20,125 nt of DNA from JAWOJF01 sp046481785 (GCA_046481785.1 JAWOJF010000066.1:1-20125); one strand, 5' to 3'. Counted from the stretch's first letter, positions 1 to 8,489 are shown. Notes: generated from the letters alone by a model not told the origin. A program made the numbers and translations.

Positions 1-2574
1 CTGTATCCCGTTATTGTTCTGATCACCCAGGTAGATATAATTTCCACTACCCTTATCTACCGGAACGAATACACGCTCAAGCCTTGCTGAGCGCTGAGTT
101 GATACTTCATAAAACAGGTCGCCTGATACAGGTTCAATAACATTAAACCTTGACTGTGAACGGACCAGGATTATTTCATCATCAAGTGCCCCGGTAAGTT
201 TAAATGCCGGAGTATATTTTTTACTTCTCAAAGTTAAATTTAGGTTTGTATTAAGACTCCTGTTTCCGGAATAATCCAGTTCATAATATTGTGTTATTGA
301 TTTGGATTCCTTTGTTAATACTCCGGATAAGGGAAGGTAATCCTCACGTAAAGAGTATTTGGCACTGAGATTTAAACCAATAATATCATTAATGCCCAGA
401 AAAGGATTTATTTCATGATATTTTAAACTGCCTGTAAGAATTGAATCATTTAAATTTTTATCTTTTCTATCTTCGGCAATAAATTCAATACCCGGCTTAA
501 ATATATCAATTAAGTAAGAAGCAGTACCCCGCTGTCTAAGCCAGTAGCTGTTAAGAGATATATTTTTAGATTCAACATAGTCAAAATTGTAATCTACACT
601 CAATGCGCTGTCCCTGTACATAAGCGAATTATTATACCTGTTTGATTTAAAATCATCTCCCCTGCGCAGCATGCCAAGCGTGGATGTTAGTTTTAACTGT
701 TCTAAAGGTATTAAAGAAAGACTGAGTTCCCGAAGCTGTTCATCTTCCTGTTCAGTGGTATTTACGTTGTAATGCCTGTTAAACTCAATAACATTTATCC
801 TGTCAAGCGAGGTAAACCGGTCCTGGATAAACCTATCGCGGTATGAAATTCCTGCTTTTCCAAAATTTAAATCACCAATCGAAATATCTACAGGATCAAC
901 CTGTAAAGTAATATTCCTGGCATAGCCGGCATTATCATTATCATCAATATCAGAAAGCCTGTTTTTATCCCATAAACTTCCGGCAAGTTCCAGGCTTAAC
1001 TTAACGTCTTCCCACGGAGAAGCATTTACTACCAGGTTACCCATCTGTCTAAGCTCGGGTAAAGGGAGAAAAATAACAGGCAGGTATGCACCCTGTCCAA
1101 CACCGGCAAACCTGTAATTACCAAGACTTTCACGCATATAATCCCCCTGACCAGCCCCAACATATGTAAACGACACATTATAAATAGCCGCCGTATCACC
1201 CGGATTATACCTGTAATAAGAATATGGCTGATCATTTATAACAGTATCAATTCTTTCATAGGCACCCCTAATAACTCCGAGAGAATCGGGAACCGCAGGG
1301 GATATCCCGGTTTTAACTGCAAGGTTCCGGTTGTCTCCTGCCGTATAAAGAATATTTTTATCCTCTTCATTTAAAGAAATATCAATTGGGGCATCCTGAT
1401 CATCCCCCTCCCTCATGTATTGAAACTGAACGGTAAGATTATCATTAAAAAATTTTCCGCCTGATCCTGCACCAAAAAAATTCCGGGAGTATCTTCTGTC
1501 GGTATATTCAAAGTCAACCGTTATCCTTACAGAAGATGTAATTAACCGGTTGGGAGTAAAAGTTATTTCGGCATTGGAATATTCAATCACATAATCATTA
1601 GCTTCGCCCCGCCTCATTTCAATACCATCCAGGTAAACTTTCTCTGTACCCGCAATAACTATAATATCTCTTTCGCTGTTTATGCCAGAGAGTCTGTATG
1701 GGCCCTGCACACCATCAATGCCTGTGAAAAAATTTGAATTGAATTTTCCACGTGACCCCGCAAGAGACACATAACCATTGTATTCATCCCCCGGTGAACC
1801 ATCAGTATTTGAAGATTTAATAGAAAATTCGCCCAGCAGACCCTGCAGTTTACGGTCAATAAATCCAAACTCACCTGTTTTTTTCTGCAACTGGTAATCT
1901 CCAAAAGTACCTGCGGCAACGGGATGTTTTATCTGAATAAATACTTTGTCAAGTTCTTCAAGCCGCTCAGTATTTCCTTCAGGCTGAATAGGAGTATTTT
2001 CATCTGTAAGAGCGGCAACTATTTCAATATCATCCGAGAGCCTTCCTGAAAGCTGCAGCCTTAGCCCGCTTTGAAGGGAAAAATCCCTGGTAGTTCCAAC
2101 AGTAAAACCCCTTACAAGAGTACCGCTTTTTTCAATACCACTTCCGAAAATAGATTCGGGCGTTAACGGAGAACCCTCTGCCTGTGCTGCCCTAACGGTA
2201 TCAAGTATCTTTTCATCATACCGTGTTACCAGGGTTCTTTTTTTATATTCTTTTTTAAGTCCGGTGTTATAAGAAAGATAAGTAACAATCAAAGTATCAA
2301 ATACGGAGTAAGCAAGGGAATCTGATAATGAAAAGGATGCAGTTTCATAAGAGATATTATAATGGGTTCTTTTCAGGACATTATTGCGGATTTTTATTGT
2401 TTCAGAAAAGGGAATTATTGAAACTTCTGAAACTGAATAAATATTATCAAAATTAATACGAAGAGTATCGATAATAATTCTGGAGCTATATCCTGTCCAT
2501 TGCCGGGTATCCTCCTGCCCCTTTACAACAAACTGAAAGACAAGTATAAAAAATAAAGCTGATATAAATTTCAA
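1..2574 (-). CDS. Large SprA-like outer-membrane beta-protein, N-terminal 858 codons (runs off left edge)
   Basis: The minus frame is open without a stop from the TTG at 2574-2572 to the window edge, so at least 858 residues are visible and the C-terminus is missing. The N-terminus is a signal peptide: Met-Lys, a hydrophobic run, then a likely cleavage before GQED near residue 22. An SD-like GGAG lies 9 bases upstream, and no in-frame ATG lies in the 35 bases before the TTG. After a region with FTVGTTRDFSLQSGLRLQL, the protein has long stretches of alternating polar/hydrophobic residues typical of beta-barrel strands. A segment GTEKVYLDGIEMRRGEANDY leading into ITFTP resembles a module repeated in large surface proteins of the SprA type. 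The last visible residues, YLGDQNNNGIQ, look like an Asp/Asn-rich turn found in such proteins. I infer an outer-membrane export or surface protein. True SprA orthology is not established, and a stand-alone large barrel is the alternative. Confidence 0.8.
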   Translation of the reverse strand, partial: MKFISALFFILVFQFVVKGQEDTRQWTGYSSRIIIDTLRINFDNIYSVSEVSIIPFSETIKIRNNVLKRTHYNISYETASFSLSDSLAYSVFDTLIVTYLSYNTGLKKEYKKRTLVTRYDEKILDTVRAAQAEGSPLTPESIFGSGIEKSGTLVRGFTVGTTRDFSLQSGLRLQLSGRLSDDIEIVAALTDENTPIQPEGNTERLEELDKVFIQIKHPVAAGTFGDYQLQKKTGEFGFIDRKLQGLLGEFSIKSSNTDGSPGDEYNGYVSLAGSRGKFNSNFFTGIDGVQGPYRLSGINSERDIIVIAGTEKVYLDGIEMRRGEANDYVIEYSNAEITFTPNRLITSSVRITVDFEYTDRRYSRNFFGAGSGGKFFNDNLTVQFQYMREGDDQDAPIDISLNEEDKNILYTAGDNRNLAVKTGISPAVPDSLGVIRGAYERIDTVINDQPYSYYRYNPGDTAAIYNVSFTYVGAGQGDYMRESLGNYRFAGVGQGAYLPVIFLPLPELRQMGNLVVNASPWEDVKLSLELAGSLWDKNRLSDIDDNDNAGYARNITLQVDPVDISIGDLNFGKAGISYRDRFIQDRFTSLDRINVIEFNRHYNVNTTEQEDEQLRELSLSLIPLEQLKLTSTLGMLRRGDDFKSNRYNNSLMYRDSALSVDYNFDYVESKNISLNSYWLRQRGTASYLIDIFKPGIEFIAEDRKDKNLNDSILTGSLKYHEINPFLGINDIIGLNLSAKYSLREDYLPLSGVLTKESKSITQYYELDYSGNRSLNTNLNLTLRSKKYTPAFKLTGALDDEIILVRSQSRFNVIEPVSGDLFYEVSTQRSARLERVFVPVDKGSGNYIYLGDQNNNGIQ

Positions 2575-2583
2575 GCTGTGATT

Positions 2584-2587
2584 CTCC
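2584..2587 (-). promoter_or_regulatory. Ribosome binding site that decides the TTG start at 2574
   Basis: GGAG is read on the minus strand, 9 bases before the TTG. It supports a non-ATG start for the large outer-membrane protein. A signal peptide follows immediately, which independently supports this start. Confidence 0.6.
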
Positions 2588-2596
2588 AGGATGCCG

Positions 2597-2618
2597 GAGG
2601 GATTTTTATAAAACCCTC
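2597..2618 (-). promoter_or_regulatory. Hairpin in the leader of the large outer-membrane protein gene
   Basis: GAGGG (2597-2601) pairs with CCCTC (2614-2618). Inner T/A runs extend the stem apart from one bulged A. The hairpin lies about 10 bases upstream of the ribosome binding site and has no T-tract on the minus strand, so it looks like a leader structure more than a terminator. Function is inferred only. Confidence 0.3.
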
Positions 2619-2796
2619 TAAAAAGAGAAGTAATTAGTTTTATTCCGTGAAAATTAACCCCAAGTTATGCTTTTATCAAGGGATATAAAATTTGCCTGCC
2701 GCTTAAAATTATTACCCGGAAAAATACAAATGTGACAATTACCACCTTTTTTTCATAAAATAAATTTCCATATTTAGGCATCCAATAAAAATATTT

Positions 2797-2800
2797 AAGG
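2797..2800 (+). promoter_or_regulatory. Ribosome binding site favouring TTG start of the lipid kinase
   Basis: AAGG lies 7 bases before the TTG at 2808 and 13 bases before the ATG at 2814. Spacing therefore favours the TTG. The two options differ by only two residues. Confidence 0.4.
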
Positions 2801-2807
2801 TATTGCT

Positions 2808-3710
2808 TTGTCAATGAATAATTCCCATCAAAGAGTGGGAATAGTAATCAATAGTTCTGCCGGTACCATAAAAAATGGGGGTGTTTCAATCAGGAAACTG
2901 AAAGAAATATTTGAGAGTCTTCAAATTGAAGCGGAAATAATCAAAATGGATGGTAATCCGCTTGAGGACAGCGCCAGATTTTTACTTTATAAAGGAATTG
3001 ATGCAATAATTGCCGCAGGTGGTGATGGAACCATCAATACTGTAGCTGCAGTGGCAATAAAACATAATATCCCGCTCGGAGTTATTCCTCTTGGAACGCT
3101 TAATCATTTTGCCAAAGACCTGAACATACCACTTAACGTAAAGGAAGCAGCAGAAGTAATAGCCCGGAAAAAAACAATTTTAGTGGATGTTGGCGAAGTT
3201 AACGGAAATATTTATTTAAATAATTCATCAATAGGCCTTTACCCTAAACTGGTAAAACACAGGGATAAACAAATAGAAACTTTGCAAAATAAGTGGCTTG
3301 CAATGTTTACTGCATTTTTAAATATTCTAAAAAGATTTCCCCTTATGGAAGTAAAAATAATTTCAGACATGGAACATGTTCATTGTAAAACACCATTCGT
3401 ATTTATCGGAAATAATGAGTATAAAATGGATCTTTTTAACATGGGAACCAGGGAAAAGATTACAGCCGGATTATTAAGCCTCTATTATCCGGTTGTTACA
3501 GGAAGATTATCAATGTTCCGTTTTCTGTTTCAGGCACTTATCAAAAATCTTAAGCAGGAAAAGGACTTCAAGATAGAAACCGTAACAGGCCTAACTATTG
3601 AATCAAAGAAAAAACATTTGGAGGTATCAGTAGATGGGGAAGTAATCCATCTGCAGCCGCCGCTTAACTACAAGATACTTCCTCTTGAATTAAATGTAAT
3701 TATACCCTGA
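2808..3710 (+). CDS. DagK/YegS-type lipid kinase (diacylglycerol kinase catalytic domain)
   Basis: The protein has 300 residues, the usual length of the soluble bacterial DagK/YegS/LCB5 family, which phosphorylates diacylglycerol or related lipids with ATP at the inner face of the cytoplasmic membrane. The nucleotide-binding GGDGT motif is at residues 71-75. The second family signature, PLGTLNHFAKDL, follows at 94-105. The N-terminal INSSAG segment corresponds to the family's first beta-strand and Asn motif. A phosphoesterase gene starts one base after the stop, so the two are probably co-transcribed and translationally coupled. The start is probably TTG, with an ATG two codons later as the alternative. 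The family call is firm. The exact lipid substrate (diacylglycerol, phosphatidylglycerol, sphingoid base or undecaprenol-like) cannot be read from the sequence. Confidence 0.9.
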   Translation: MSMNNSHQRVGIVINSSAGTIKNGGVSIRKLKEIFESLQIEAEIIKMDGNPLEDSARFLLYKGIDAIIAAGGDGTINTVAAVAIKHNIPLGVIPLGTLNHFAKDLNIPLNVKEAAEVIARKKTILVDVGEVNGNIYLNNSSIGLYPKLVKHRDKQIETLQNKWLAMFTAFLNILKRFPLMEVKIISDMEHVHCKTPFVFIGNNEYKMDLFNMGTREKITAGLLSLYYPVVTGRLSMFRFLFQALIKNLKQEKDFKIETVTGLTIESKKKHLEVSVDGEVIHLQPPLNYKILPLELNVIIP

Positions 3711-3711
3711 T

Positions 3712-4518
3712 ATGAAAAAAATAGCGCAGATCTCGGACCTGCATTTTGGTACCGAAGATAATAATGTCCTGGAAGGATTATTATCAGACCTCACATCGGT
3801 TTCTCCTGATGTTTTGGTAGTAAGCGGAGACTTAACACAACGGGCGCGCACTAGTCAGTTCAGGGATGCAAAGGATTTTCTTGATAAGCTTCCCTTTCCT
3901 AAAGTTATTGTGCCCGGCAATCATGATATCCCGTTATTTGATATCTTCCGGAGATTTTTATTTCCGTTAACCAGATATAAAAAAAATATTACAAAGGACT
4001 TATCCCCTGTTTATGAAGATGATGAACTTGTAGTATTCGGAATTAATACAGCAAGATCGCTTACATGGAAAGAAGGAAGAATTTCAGTTGAGCAGATTAG
4101 TGAAATGAAAAAGACCCTTTGCGGTATCAGCAATTCGAAATTTAAAATTGTAGTAACACATCACCCGTTTATTCCGCCCCCCGGTAACCCGGGTATTGCA
4201 ATGGTAGGCAGGTCTGTAAAAGCTCTTAAGATTATTGATGAATGCTGTGTAGACCTGCTTCTTGCAGGGCATCTGCATCACGGTTATAACGGTGATATAA
4301 GGCCATATTATCCCGCCCGGGAACGCTCTGTTATTTCAGCGCAGGCAGGAACTGCAATATCCAACAGGCGGAGAAATGAACAGAATGCATATAACATTAT
4401 TACTGTGGAAAGAAAGTATATCAGCATAGAAATAAGGACATGGAATGATACTGCATTTGAGAACTCTTTATCAACAGTATATAAACTAACGAACAATGAA
4501 TGGATAAGAGAATCATAA
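3712..4518 (+). CDS. Calcineurin-like metallophosphoesterase
   Basis: This 268-residue protein carries the complete binuclear metal site of the calcineurin-like phosphoesterase fold in the expected order: D9-x-H11, G39-D40, G69-N70-H71-D72, H150-H151, and G186-H-x-H189. No signal peptide or membrane segment is visible, so it is probably cytoplasmic. The ATG start lies one base after the lipid kinase stop, with no separate strong ribosome site, which suggests translational coupling. Members of this class hydrolyse cyclic nucleotides, phospholipid head groups or lipid A precursors. The kinase neighbour makes a phospholipid-linked substrate an attractive inference. The protein could equally be a CpdA-like cAMP phosphodiesterase, and the motifs alone do not decide between these. 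Confidence 0.87.
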   Translation: MKKIAQISDLHFGTEDNNVLEGLLSDLTSVSPDVLVVSGDLTQRARTSQFRDAKDFLDKLPFPKVIVPGNHDIPLFDIFRRFLFPLTRYKKNITKDLSPVYEDDELVVFGINTARSLTWKEGRISVEQISEMKKTLCGISNSKFKIVVTHHPFIPPPGNPGIAMVGRSVKALKIIDECCVDLLLAGHLHHGYNGDIRPYYPARERSVISAQAGTAISNRRRNEQNAYNIITVERKYISIEIRTWNDTAFENSLSTVYKLTNNEWIRES

Positions 4519-4528
4519 CTACCCGGCA

Positions 4529-4558
4529 TTGTATAGCAGCTAAATGGGGCTGATACAA
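4529..4558. terminator. Hairpin between convergent genes, possible bidirectional terminator
   Basis: TTGTAT (4529-4534) plus CAGC (4537-4540) pairs with GCTGATACAA (4549-4558). This gives a ten-pair stem with a two-base bulge and an eight-base loop. It sits in the 60-base gap between the ends of the phosphoesterase and ParA genes. Neither side has a clean T-tract, so efficiency as an intrinsic terminator is doubtful. Confidence 0.4.
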
Positions 4559-4578
4559 TATAAACTGGCCATAACTTT

Positions 4579-5349
4579 TTAATATCCCGGATTTTTATTT
4601 AAAATTTCATCAGCAAGGCTTAAATAAGCTAATGCTCCGCGTGTTTTTGCTTTTACCAAAACCGCCGGTTTTCCGTAAAATTCAGATTCAGTTAGAGAGG
4701 TACTTTTAGGAATGGTGGTATTAAATATATAACCAGCGTAATCCCGCCGCAGTTCCCTTTCAGTTATTACCCATGCATTTGTCCGCGGTTCGTACATTGT
4801 AAATAGTATACCCTCAACTTTAAGCTTGTCATTCATCGTTCTTAAGTGAAGCATATAGTCCATCATTTTTTTTAAAGAAGAAATAGAAAATTGTCCCGCT
4901 TTAACGGGTATTATTACCGAATCAGATGCCATCATTGCAATAGTTGTTAAGCCCTTTAAATAAGGGGGACAATCTATAATAACAAAATCATAACTTGTTA
5001 ATACAAGTTGTTCCAGTATGTGTTTAAACAGGAGTGAATTACCGGTTATACGCCCCATTCTTTCTTCGGCCATAACATTTTCAATTTTGGTAGGGATAAA
5101 ATCCAGATTCTCAAGATCTGTTTTATAAATTACCTGGCTAATTGATTTACTGAAGCTGAACACATCAAAAATATCAGCTTTAATTTGTCCGTTATCATAA
5201 CCCAGGGAAATGGCACATGCACCGGCAGGATCAAAATCGATAAGGAGAGTTTTTTTCTCAGCAATTGCAAAACTTGCTGCAAGGTTAACTGCAGTAGTCG
5301 TCTTACCTACGCCGCCCTTAGGAACGGCAACCGCAATAATTTTTCTCAT
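4579..5349 (-). CDS. ParA/MinD-type ATPase (orphan, no ParB seen)
   Basis: The protein has 256 residues, typical for Soj/ParA. The deviant Walker A motif KGGVGKTT is at residues 11-18, with the signature lysine at 11. The A' box is LLIDFDPAGA (35-44), where most ParA proteins have DPQG. The Walker B strand FVIIDCPP is at 122-129. The family forms ATP-dependent dimers on DNA or membrane and positions chromosomes, plasmids or protein complexes. No parB, parS-like repeat or known cargo gene is adjacent: a phosphoesterase converges on one side and the exporter locus lies upstream. It may therefore be a stand-alone chromosomal copy that positions something encoded elsewhere. The ATG start has no convincing ribosome binding site. 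The family assignment is firm and the cargo unknown. Confidence 0.88.
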   Translation of the reverse strand: MRKIIAVAVPKGGVGKTTTAVNLAASFAIAEKKTLLIDFDPAGACAISLGYDNGQIKADIFDVFSFSKSISQVIYKTDLENLDFIPTKIENVMAEERMGRITGNSLLFKHILEQLVLTSYDFVIIDCPPYLKGLTTIAMMASDSVIIPVKAGQFSISSLKKMMDYMLHLRTMNDKLKVEGILFTMYEPRTNAWVITERELRRDYAGYIFNTTIPKSTSLTESEFYGKPAVLVKAKTRGALAYLSLADEILNKNPGY

Positions 5350-5668
5350 TAAGTAGCTAACTATGTATGAAAGAAAAACAGAAATTATTATCCACCCGGT
5401 TCTTCATTCATCAATTCAAACAGTAAAATTAAAAAACACAATTGAAACTTGTTAAGAAATTAAGTTAAATCAAAAGGAAATCATTCTATTTGAGTAAAAA
5501 CAAGCTCGATTTCTTTAAGAATGGGGAATTTTGGGGGTGGCCTAAAAGTAACTGAAATGTTATTACTATGATATTCCGCTCTCGCTTACTAAGATTGTGT
5601 TATAATTCCTGATATAAAGAGATTGCTGAATCGCTCATGGAGTATTAACTAATAACTAAACTTTGGAT
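5350..5668. other. Intergenic region between exporter terminator and ParA gene; no gene found
   Basis: About 320 AT-rich bases have no open frame of useful length on either strand. A TATAAT-like hexamer is present near 5600-5605, but I see no convincing partner element. An 11-codon plus-strand fragment reads like a helix-turn-helix peptide but is closed by stops on both sides. The promoter of the ParA gene must lie in the part nearest 5350. Confidence 0.4.
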
Positions 5669-5695
5669 AAAAAAAGCGAAACGGCGTTTCGCTTT
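5669..5695 (-). terminator. Intrinsic terminator of the exporter operon
   Basis: AAAGCGAAAC (5673-5682) and GTTTCGCTTT (5686-5695) form a perfect ten-pair stem with a three-base loop. Read on the minus strand it runs into seven T residues (5669-5675). It lies 67 bases past the last permease stop, in the right orientation to end the operon. Confidence 0.87.
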
Positions 5696-5761
5696 ACAAA
5701 TTTTACTCCCTTGCTAAGAAATAGCGGAATGTTTAGGAGTGTCTCTCACCAGCCATTTAGT

Positions 5762-6994
5762 TTATTCATACCTTAATGCTTCAATTGGATCAAGGTTTGC
5801 TGCTTTATACGCGGGATATGTTCCAAAAATAATCCCAACAACCAGGCAGAGGGATAAACCTATAAGTATCCAATCTACCGGAATGGCCACTTGTGCATTT
5901 ATCAGGGTTCCGGCTATGTTACCTACAGCCACACCTATTGCAATTCCAATTATCCCGCCAATAAAGCAAAGAAAAACGGCCTCAAATAAGAACTGGATAA
6001 GAATATTTTTCTTCTTAGCACCAACGGCTTTCCTGATACCAATCTCTCTTGTCCGTTCTGTTACGGAAACCAGCATGATATTCATAATTCCTACGCCAGC
6101 CGCTAATAAGGCTATTATTGATACAACAAGTGCACCGATTCTAATTCCGCCGGTCATATCATTTATTTGACCCATAATAGATTCATTGCTGAAAATATCA
6201 AAATCATTTTCTTCACCGGGCTCTACTTTACGTATCTTTCTCATATGACCAATAGCAGATTCCATAACAGCATCATAATCATATTGACTGTGGGATTGAA
6301 TCAGAATTGAAACACTTCTGTGTCTTTTACCGTACATTGTCTGATAAGCAGTAATTGGAAGAACTATATAATTATCATTACTCTGTCCGAAAAATTCAGG
6401 CTGCTTTTTAAGTGTACCTATAACTTTAAAAGGCCTTCCGTCTACCTTTACTGTTTGTCCAACAGGATCAACATTAACAAATAATTTTTCAACCACATAA
6501 TTACCAAGCATACAAACACGCCTTCCATAATCAATATCAGACTGTCTTAGTTCCCTGCCCTCCTCAATATCAATGTTATGTGTCTCCATTCCGGCGCCGG
6601 TAACACCTACCACATAAATATTTGGATTTGTTTCCCTGTTACCGTATTTAATAACTTGTCCGCCTGTTCCCTGGTCGGCCGAAAGGCATTTTGCTTCTTT
6701 CAATAATTTCTCGAGGCGATAAAAATCATCAAGGGTAATATCTTTCCGGTTCCTGTATCTTTCCCAGGAACTATGATCACCGGTATGAATAGCGGGCCAT
6801 TTTTGTATCTCAAAAGTATTTTTACTTAAGAATTGAACTCCTTCTTCTATTGTTGTCTGAAGCATTGTTATTATTGTCATTATAACAATAATGGAAAATA
6901 TTCCTACAACTACTCCAAGAACTGTAAGGAGAGTACGCAACCGGTTTGTTTTTAACGATTGAAGTGCAAGCAGAACAAGCTGCAATATTTTCAT
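5762..6994 (-). CDS. MacB/FtsX-type ABC exporter permease, copy 4 (operon-distal)
   Basis: This 410-residue permease has a MacB-like layout without a fused ATPase. TM1 is at about 21-45, a periplasmic domain fills about 46-283, and TM2-TM4 are at about 284-310, 332-358 and 373-393. The cytoplasmic coupling segment TERTREIGIRKAVGA (312-326) is the family hallmark. Family members form dimers with an ATPase pair and drive a periplasmic adaptor and outer-membrane channel by mechanotransmission. By hand count it is about 63% identical to the next permease upstream, in a gap-free 410-residue alignment. Identity is about 89% over 251-340 but about 47% over 61-220. It is separated from that gene by 188 bases, the widest gap in the operon, and is followed by the operon terminator. 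The substrate is unknown. Confidence 0.93.
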   Translation of the reverse strand: MKILQLVLLALQSLKTNRLRTLLTVLGVVVGIFSIIVIMTIITMLQTTIEEGVQFLSKNTFEIQKWPAIHTGDHSSWERYRNRKDITLDDFYRLEKLLKEAKCLSADQGTGGQVIKYGNRETNPNIYVVGVTGAGMETHNIDIEEGRELRQSDIDYGRRVCMLGNYVVEKLFVNVDPVGQTVKVDGRPFKVIGTLKKQPEFFGQSNDNYIVLPITAYQTMYGKRHRSVSILIQSHSQYDYDAVMESAIGHMRKIRKVEPGEENDFDIFSNESIMGQINDMTGGIRIGALVVSIIALLAAGVGIMNIMLVSVTERTREIGIRKAVGAKKKNILIQFLFEAVFLCFIGGIIGIAIGVAVGNIAGTLINAQVAIPVDWILIGLSLCLVVGIIFGTYPAYKAANLDPIEALRYE

Positions 6995-7024
6995 TTTAGC
7001 CCCACTAAAAGTTTAGTAATTTAT

Positions 7025-7108
7025 AAAGTTCAGGTTTCTATCAAAGTCTTTTGCCTCCTGAGCATAAACTTTAATCTGCCTCTGGACAGATTCGGGTATC
7101 TGAACTTT
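7025..7108. repeat. Nested inverted repeats in the gap between the last two permeases
   Basis: AAAGTTCAG (7025-7033) is the exact inverse of CTGAACTTT (7100-7108). Inside it, AATCTG (7073-7078) pairs with CAGATT (7087-7092) around an eight-base loop. The two pairings are nested and could form one structured RNA spacer in the transcript. No other gap in this operon shows such a structure. It could be an RNA-processing or stability element, or the leader of an internal promoter. Function is inferred. Confidence 0.45.
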
Positions 7109-7182
7109 TTATTACTTTTACCCCGGTCCCCGTATTGTTAAATAACAAATAAAAATTTAGTTACTATACATAATAACTTTAG

Positions 7183-8415
7183 TTATTCATATCTAAGAGC
7201 TTCAATAGGATCAAGATTGGCAGCCTTGTATGCCGGGTATGTGCCAAAAACAACCCCAACAAAAAGGCAAAGCAGCATTCCAATTATAACCCAATCTACC
7301 GGTATAGCTGCAGTGGCATTTAAAAAACTACCGGCAAGGTTACCAATACCAACACCCAGCAAAATTCCTAGCATTCCACCGAAAAGACATAAAACCACAG
7401 CTTCTATCAAAAACTGAAGGAGAATATTAATTTTTCTTGCTCCTATGGCCTTCCTAATCCCTATTTCTCTGGTTCTCTCAGTTACCGAAACAAGCATAAT
7501 ATTCATTATACCCACACCGGCAGCAATTAGTGCTATAATAGAAACTACAAGAGCGCCTATTCTTACACCGCCGGTAATATCATTTATCTGGCCCATTATA
7601 GATTCATTACTGAAAATATCAAAATCATTTTCCTCACCCGGAGCAACTTTTCTTATTGTTCTCATATGGCCAATTGCCGATTCAATTGTCTCATTATATA
7701 CTGCATCGGAATAAGCCATTACTGTAATGTTTATACTCCTCTTTCTCTTACCATAAATAGATTGAAATTTAGTAATAGGCATTACAATGTAATTATCACG
7801 GCTCTCCCCAAATAGTTGCTGCTGCTGTTCAAGAACACCTATAACCTGCAGAGGTTTACCGTCAATTCTAATAACCTGTCCAACAGGATTAAGCGCCGGG
7901 AAAAGCTTATCAACAATATCCATTCCTATAATGCAAACATCGTTTGAATACTGTACATCATTTTCTCTTATAGTTCTGCCATAGTCAACATTCCAGTTGT
8001 TGGTATATAATGCCCCTACAGTAGCACCAGCAACCATAATATTAGGGTTAGTTTCTTTACCGGCATATTTAACCACAACGCCAAACTGCCATTGCTCGGC
8101 GCCAATGTATTTAGCTGTAGTTAATAATTCACTAAGGCGATTATATTGTTCTATTGTGAGGTCCTTCCTGTTTCTAAAACGGTCTCTTGAACCGGGGCCG
8201 CCAGTTTGCATAGCAGGAAATTTTTGTATCTGGAAAGTATTTTTGCTTAGTGAAGCCACACCATCCTCAATACTGGTTTGCAGCATTGTAAGAATGGTCA
8301 TTATAACAATAATTGAAAAAATGCCTACCACTACACCAAGTATAGTAAGCATCGTTCTCAGCTTGTTATTCTTCAGTGATTGAAGCGAAATAACAAGAGT
8401 TTCCCTTAAATTCAT
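7183..8415 (-). CDS. MacB/FtsX-type ABC exporter permease, copy 3
   Basis: A 410-residue permease with the same four-TM layout and large periplasmic domain as its neighbours. The coupling segment TERTREIGIRKAIGA is at 312-326, and the C-terminus GTYPAYKAANLDPIEALRYE (391-410) is identical to that of copy 4. By hand count it is about 69% identical to the upstream copy (8490-9722) and about 63% to the downstream one, with no gaps. The corresponding DNA differs at many third codon positions, so the duplication is old and the protein sequence has been held by selection. A ribosome site GGGA lies close upstream of the ATG. Its start is 74 bases from the preceding permease. It presumably shares the single operon ATPase, and it may form hetero- or homodimers with the other copies. 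Confidence 0.93.
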   Translation of the reverse strand: MNLRETLVISLQSLKNNKLRTMLTILGVVVGIFSIIVIMTILTMLQTSIEDGVASLSKNTFQIQKFPAMQTGGPGSRDRFRNRKDLTIEQYNRLSELLTTAKYIGAEQWQFGVVVKYAGKETNPNIMVAGATVGALYTNNWNVDYGRTIRENDVQYSNDVCIIGMDIVDKLFPALNPVGQVIRIDGKPLQVIGVLEQQQQLFGESRDNYIVMPITKFQSIYGKRKRSINITVMAYSDAVYNETIESAIGHMRTIRKVAPGEENDFDIFSNESIMGQINDITGGVRIGALVVSIIALIAAGVGIMNIMLVSVTERTREIGIRKAIGARKINILLQFLIEAVVLCLFGGMLGILLGVGIGNLAGSFLNATAAIPVDWVIIGMLLCLFVGVVFGTYPAYKAANLDPIEALRYE

Positions 8416-8489
8416 TTATCCCTTAGCTTTTTATGGATGTACAGGAGCCATCCTTAACATCCGGTAAACAATACAATTAAAGAAATATA

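Noticed and set aside
1029..1919. Two short minus-strand frames of 68 and 79 codons inside the left-end gene
   Set aside because: They are out of frame with the 858-codon outer-membrane protein that covers the whole region with a signal peptide and continuous homology-like pattern.
5613..5648. Plus-strand peptide YKEIAESLMEY resembling a LuxR-type helix-turn-helix fragment
   Set aside because: Stops flank it on both sides, neighbouring frames show no continuation, and 11 residues can match by chance.
5739..6170. Open frame on the plus strand opposite the last permease
   Set aside because: It is the antisense shadow of the conserved permease C-terminus. The same shadow recurs over the paralogous copies, and it has no plausible protein features.
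8436..8453. GGATG...CATCC hairpin between permease copies 2 and 3
   Set aside because: Only five pairs and no T-tract. A terminator here would also cut the operon.
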